A stretch of DNA of 64,000 nt, taken from Olivibacter jilunii. GTDB lineage: Bacteria; Bacteroidota; Bacteroidia; Sphingobacteriales; Sphingobacteriaceae. Made by a program: the position numbers and the translations under genes. The notes under the pieces were generated by a model. The model ran no database searches, was not told the origin of the DNA, and worked only from the letters and a program-made list of their open reading frames with translations. Position 1 is the first letter of the stretch, and each line of letters opens with the position of its first letter. Positions 60,575 through 64,000 of the stretch are shown piece by piece. The stretch spans positions 434,001-498,000 of the forward strand of contig NZ_LR027851.1 in assembly GCF_900607235.1 (NCBI RefSeq), in the 5' to 3' direction.

Positions 60575-63500
60575 TTAAAAGGTTAGATTTATGCCTAATG
60601 AATATTGACGCATGGTGGGGTAATTTGAGTCGGGCCCAACTTCAGGATCCAAACCCGGAAATTTGGTGAACGTTAACAAATTCTCGCCAGCTAAGTAAAC
60701 CCGAAGCTTGGAGATGGAAAATCGGTTAGCAAAATTACTCGGTATGGTATAACCGATCTGTAAATTTCTAAGTTTGACAAAGGATGCATCATAGAAATAG
60801 AAATTACTGGTTCGGCCGTTTTGTGCATCGGTGACTCCCTTTAGGCGCGGATAATGTCCTTGGATATTGTTAGCCGGATCATTGGGATTTGTTTCGTTGT
60901 AATAGTAATGATTGTCAGCCACTAAAAGTGGAACTGATTTACCTTGTGCTACGATCGATTGGTTTAAATAAATCGTATTCCAATAATAAGACATTCCCGT
61001 GGCCGCCGACCAAATCATAGAAAAGTCGAATCCTTTATAAGCCATGTTAACGCTTAAACCGAAATTGTAAGCGGGTGTGGCACGTTTGTTCATAAACTGT
61101 TGATCGTAGACATTGCCATATATACCATCACCATTTAAATCCGCATAGATCAAATCGCCATACCAGATCTTAGTAAGATCAATACCATCTGCCGGCTGGA
61201 AGCTGTAACCGGCCGCAACCATCTGCTTTAACCATTCCATGTCCTCCGGTGTGCGGATCATGCCATCATGCGGTCCACCGTTTATGTTGACAGAACCGTC
61301 GGCCAAAAAATGGTCACCCGTACCTTGATAGATATTGTACAGGTAAAACTCGTTAATAGCATGCCCCTCCAAAATTCGTGTGTTGCTTCCATTTGAAACC
61401 TGGCCAATGTTGGATTGATAAACACGGTTTCCCGTGGCATCAGTTATGAAGCCCTCCTGCAAGCGTCCTTTGTATTTTTCAACCCGATTGGTGTTGTATG
61501 CAAAATTGCCGGAAATTGAATATTGGAAATCGTTAGCTTTTCCCTGATATCCCAAGCTCAATTCGACCCCCTTTTTGCTTACCTCAGCAATATTCATTGT
61601 CGCTGCTGCCGCAGTGCCGGTAGTTGCGGGAATATTTGGAACGAAGAGGATTCCGTCCGTATACCCCCGGTAAAAATCAACTTCGAAATTAAGCTTCCCT
61701 TTCCACGTGATACCGGAGATGCCAAGATTGGTTGTCGTGGTTGTTTCCCAATGGAGTAAATCGTTACCAAGTTTCGTCTGCGCCAAGCCTCGTACCGCTT
61801 GATTGTTAAAAGAATAGGGAACGGTACCATATGTCGGCAAATGGTCATAATTGCCGGAAGCATTATTGCCGGTTCGGCCCCAAGAGGCGCGAATGCGAAG
61901 ATCATCGATAAAGGATTTAATAGACGACATAAAGCGCTCTTCGGAAATCCGCCAACCAGCAGAAAATGCAGGGAACAAGCCCCAGCGACGCGCGGCTCCA
62001 AAGCGCGACGAGCCGTCATAGCGTATGACTACTTCTCCAAGATAGCGCTGGTTAAAAGCATAATTGAGACGACCGAATACCGATCGCAAACCATAATCTG
62101 TTTCATCTCCGTTAATGCCAGTCATGGTTGTGCCTGAATTTAATGTCGTTAAATCAGGATGTATCAAGCCTAATTTAGCAGCATCAAAATTATATTGGTT
62201 ATAATATTGTTCGTTGTACCCCAATATCGCACCAAAGTCGTGTTTTCCAAGGGTGTTGTTGTAACGTAAAACGTTATCGATTATCACATTATAGCTTTTG
62301 TACAAAGAATATCGGGTTGTCATTTGTGCTGGAGTTTGTGCAGCTGTACTTAGCTGATTGGTTGCAAAATTCCATTTCTCATAGGGGATAGGGTGGGTGT
62401 TATTCTCTGTATACGAATTGTCGTAGTGAACTTTTGTTTCAAATGTTAAGCCTTTTACCAAGTCCAATTTTGCAAAGATTGTGCTATTAATGCGGTTCAC
62501 CTGGTTTTTTCCCCCTTGGCTGTTTAAGAAGGCTAATGCATTGTTGGCCGTTGCCGACTCCTCGGCTGCGGCAGGGAATCCATAAACACCGCGGTAGCTA
62601 GGGTATACACCTGGAACCGTTTGCGTTAAGTAAGAATATGCCGTTGCAACGTCAACGACACTGGTATTCTGGATGTCACCGAAAGTTTGGGTGCCCACCG
62701 TCAGAAATTTGGCTACTTTAGCTTGGAGGTTAACGCGCAGCCGAATATTGTCGGCGCTGGTTAAGGGCATTGTTCCGGGATTATCAAAATAACCAACGGA
62801 GAAAAGATATTGCGTGTTTTCTGTTCCACCGTTCAAAGCAAGGTTATGATTTTGCAATAACTTCCGTTCTCCGAAAAGTTCTTTTCCCCAATTTGTATTA
62901 GGATAAGCGACATAATTGGGAATACCGTGTTCGGTTAAACCATTCGGATCTTTCGCCGCTGTCTCCCATTTATCGATTGTTGCGTCCGTATATATAGCAG
63001 CTTGTCCAAGATTCATAAAACCTTCATTTACCAGTCGCATATGCCTGGTGTAGTCAGTGACAAATTCGGGCACATTGTTAGGCCTAAGCAAGGAAGTCAT
63101 GCCGGTATAGGATACGCTTGTTTTTCCCTTTGTGCCCTTCTTAGTTGTAATCAAAATAACACCATTTGAACCTAGCGATCCATAAATAGCTGCGCTCGCT
63201 GCATCCTTCAAAACGGAAATTGCCTCCACATCATTTGGGTTGACGGCATCCATAGAACCTACAATACCATCGATAACCACTAAAGGGGAAGTGCCGTTTA
63301 AGGTTCCTGTTCCACGTACTAAAATGTTGGACCCATCCGCTCCGGGTTTTCCGGTGCTCGCTTGCACATTGACCCCTGCTGCAAGGCCCGCCAAAGAAGA
63401 AGATAAAGTGGAAGTAGAACGGTTCTCTATAGATGACGCATTAATCGTAGCAACAGACCCAATGACATTCTCCTTTTTTTGCGTTCCATAGCCCACTATC

Positions 63501-64000
63501 ACCACTTCGTTCAGATCGTTAATCAGTGGTTTCATGGAGATTGTTAGCGTAGCTTGGCCATTTAGGTTGATCTCCTGAGCTTCGTATCCTAAAAATTGCA
63601 CTAAAAGAATTCCTGTACGGAGATTAATCTTGCATTGGAAATGGCCTTCGTCATCGGTTGTAATTGTTTCGCCACTGCTTTTGTTTTTTATCGTGACACC
63701 TGCTAAGGGTTTGTCCTGTTCGTCTACTACAATTCCCGTCAGTAATTCTTCTTGTTGTGATATAACGGATACTTTTCTTTGCAATAGGATTGTCTTACCG
63801 CGGATGTTATAGTCTAAGGACTGATTAGCAAAACAGGCGTCGAGTACTTCTCTGATATCTTTGTTTCGCATATCTACCGTAATAGGTTGCAACTCTTGTG
63901 CAACACGATTATTATAGAGAAAATCGTAATCTGCCTGTTGCCTGATCTTTGCGACGATCTCTTTTAGTGTTGCATTTTTAGCCTTAAGGGTGATTTTCTG
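60575..64000 (-). CDS. STN-type SusC transporter, 5' end outside window
   Basis: The frame is open through the right edge, so the gene begins beyond 64000; the 1141 codons seen are partial. The edge sequence (ITLKAKNATLKEIVAKIRQQ then ADYDFLYNN) is the first half of an STN domain, continued by ITVDMRNKDIREVLDACF. A TTG at 63892 is therefore not the start. Then come a carboxypeptidase-regulatory domain (GIVVDEQDKPLAGVTIKNKS), the VVIVGYGTQKK box, a plug with PNDVEAISVLKDAASAAIYG and the barrel ending MRQYSLGINLTF. The STN domain predicts a sigma/FecR pair upstream, outside the window. Confidence 0.93.
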   Translation of the reverse strand, partial: QKITLKAKNATLKEIVAKIRQQADYDFLYNNRVAQELQPITVDMRNKDIREVLDACFANQSLDYNIRGKTILLQRKVSVISQQEELLTGIVVDEQDKPLAGVTIKNKSSGETITTDDEGHFQCKINLRTGILLVQFLGYEAQEINLNGQATLTISMKPLINDLNEVVIVGYGTQKKENVIGSVATINASSIENRSTSTLSSSLAGLAAGVNVQASTGKPGADGSNILVRGTGTLNGTSPLVVIDGIVGSMDAVNPNDVEAISVLKDAASAAIYGSLGSNGVILITTKKGTKGKTSVSYTGMTSLLRPNNVPEFVTDYTRHMRLVNEGFMNLGQAAIYTDATIDKWETAAKDPNGLTEHGIPNYVAYPNTNWGKELFGERKLLQNHNLALNGGTENTQYLFSVGYFDNPGTMPLTSADNIRLRVNLQAKVAKFLTVGTQTFGDIQNTSVVDVATAYSYLTQTVPGVYPSYRGVYGFPAAAEESATANNALAFLNSQGGKNQVNRINSTIFAKLDLVKGLTFETKVHYDNSYTENNTHPIPYEKWNFATNQLSTAAQTPAQMTTRYSLYKSYNVIIDNVLRYNNTLGKHDFGAILGYNEQYYNQYNFDAAKLGLIHPDLTTLNSGTTMTGINGDETDYGLRSVFGRLNYAFNQRYLGEVVIRYDGSSRFGAARRWGLFPAFSAGWRISEERFMSSIKSFIDDLRIRASWGRTGNNASGNYDHLPTYGTVPYSFNNQAVRGLAQTKLGNDLLHWETTTTTNLGISGITWKGKLNFEVDFYRGYTDGILFVPNIPATTGTAAAATMNIAEVSKKGVELSLGYQGKANDFQYSISGNFAYNTNRVEKYKGRLQEGFITDATGNRVYQSNIGQVSNGSNTRILEGHAINEFYLYNIYQGTGDHFLADGSVNINGGPHDGMIRTPEDMEWLKQMVAAGYSFQPADGIDLTKIWYGDLIYADLNGDGIYGNVYDQQFMNKRATPAYNFGLSVNMAYKGFDFSMIWSAATGMSYYWNTIYLNQSIVAQGKSVPLLVADNHYYYNETNPNDPANNIQGHYPRLKGVTDAQNGRTSNFYFYDASFVKLRNLQIGYTIPSNFANRFSISKLRVYLAGENLLTFTKFPGLDPEVGPDSNYPTMRQYSLGINLTF

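Noticed and set aside
61594-62019. 141-codon minus-strand frame inside the last SusC gene
   Set aside because: It overlaps the SusC barrel region in another frame, with composition rich in Arg, Leu and Pro and no motif.
63890-63892. TTG start for the last SusC gene
   Set aside because: The frame stays open to 64000 and encodes a recognisable first half of an STN domain, so the true start is outside the window.
1-64000. Mobile elements, CRISPR arrays, tRNA or rRNA genes
   Set aside because: No transposase motif, terminal repeats, regularly spaced direct repeats, tRNA cloverleaf or rRNA sequence was noticed on reading both strands.

Overview
The window looks like a chromosomal stretch of a Bacteroidota, most probably a Sphingobacteriaceae-like relative of Pedobacter, Sphingobacterium or Olivibacter. 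The evidence is three SusC/SusD pairs (two with STN-type SusC, one preceded by ECF sigma/FecR), promoters of the TAnnTTTG type, few Shine-Dalgarno sites, a zeaxanthin-type carotenoid cluster, many single-domain response regulators and moderate GC. No tRNA, rRNA, insertion sequence, CRISPR array or prophage was seen.

Region 1 (1-9510) holds a signalling cassette: a LuxR-type protein with a degenerate receiver, a PAS-PAS histidine kinase, a CheY-like receiver, and a NarL-type regulator whose phospho-acceptor Asp is Glu. It abuts a four-gene locus that I read as a divergent chaperone-usher-like fimbrial system: an outer-membrane usher-like protein (3917-6736) converging on an operon of pilin-like subunit (8977-9510), PapD-like chaperone (8118-8969) and a multidomain subunit or tip adhesin (6740-8155). 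Near-identical operator-like sites (17 of 21 bases, same orientation) precede the usher gene and the subunit operon. This is the best candidate for an undescribed system.

Region 2 (9804-15503) has pstSCAB for phosphate import, without phoU, then a calcineurin-like phosphoesterase, a receiver protein and three small orphan proteins, two of which look paralogous. Region 3 (15787-20601) has a Crp/Fnr-type regulator and an adenylosuccinate synthetase sharing the same palindrome and promoter spacing, then a secreted AstE-like deacylase and a PYROXD2-like FAD oxidoreductase.

Region 4 (20868-30110) is a tightly packed operon of SusC, SusD, two tandem DoxX-like membrane proteins, a c-type cytochrome lipoprotein and a SoxC-like molybdopterin sulfite dehydrogenase, preceded by a perfect FNR-type box. 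It suggests import or handling of a sulfur compound coupled to respiration. It is followed by a receiver gene with a textbook promoter, a small conserved protein, an MBL hydrolase, a stand-alone A-T-R (NRPS-like reductase) enzyme, a GNAT and a MocR regulator.

Region 5 (37148-48922) is a polysaccharide utilisation locus with ECF sigma, FecR, STN-SusC, SusD and two DUF1680/GH127-type beta-L-arabinofuranosidases, plus a DUF1349 protein, a hypothetical protein and a zinc alcohol dehydrogenase upstream. Region 6 (50759-56028) is the carotenoid cluster crtI-crtB-crtZ-crtY, divergent from a MarR-type regulator and a DUF2141 protein. Region 7 (56030-64000) is a third SusCD locus with a GH88 unsaturated uronyl hydrolase and a GH29 fucosidase; its SusC gene runs off the right edge. 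All domain assignments come from motif recognition by eye, with no database search.
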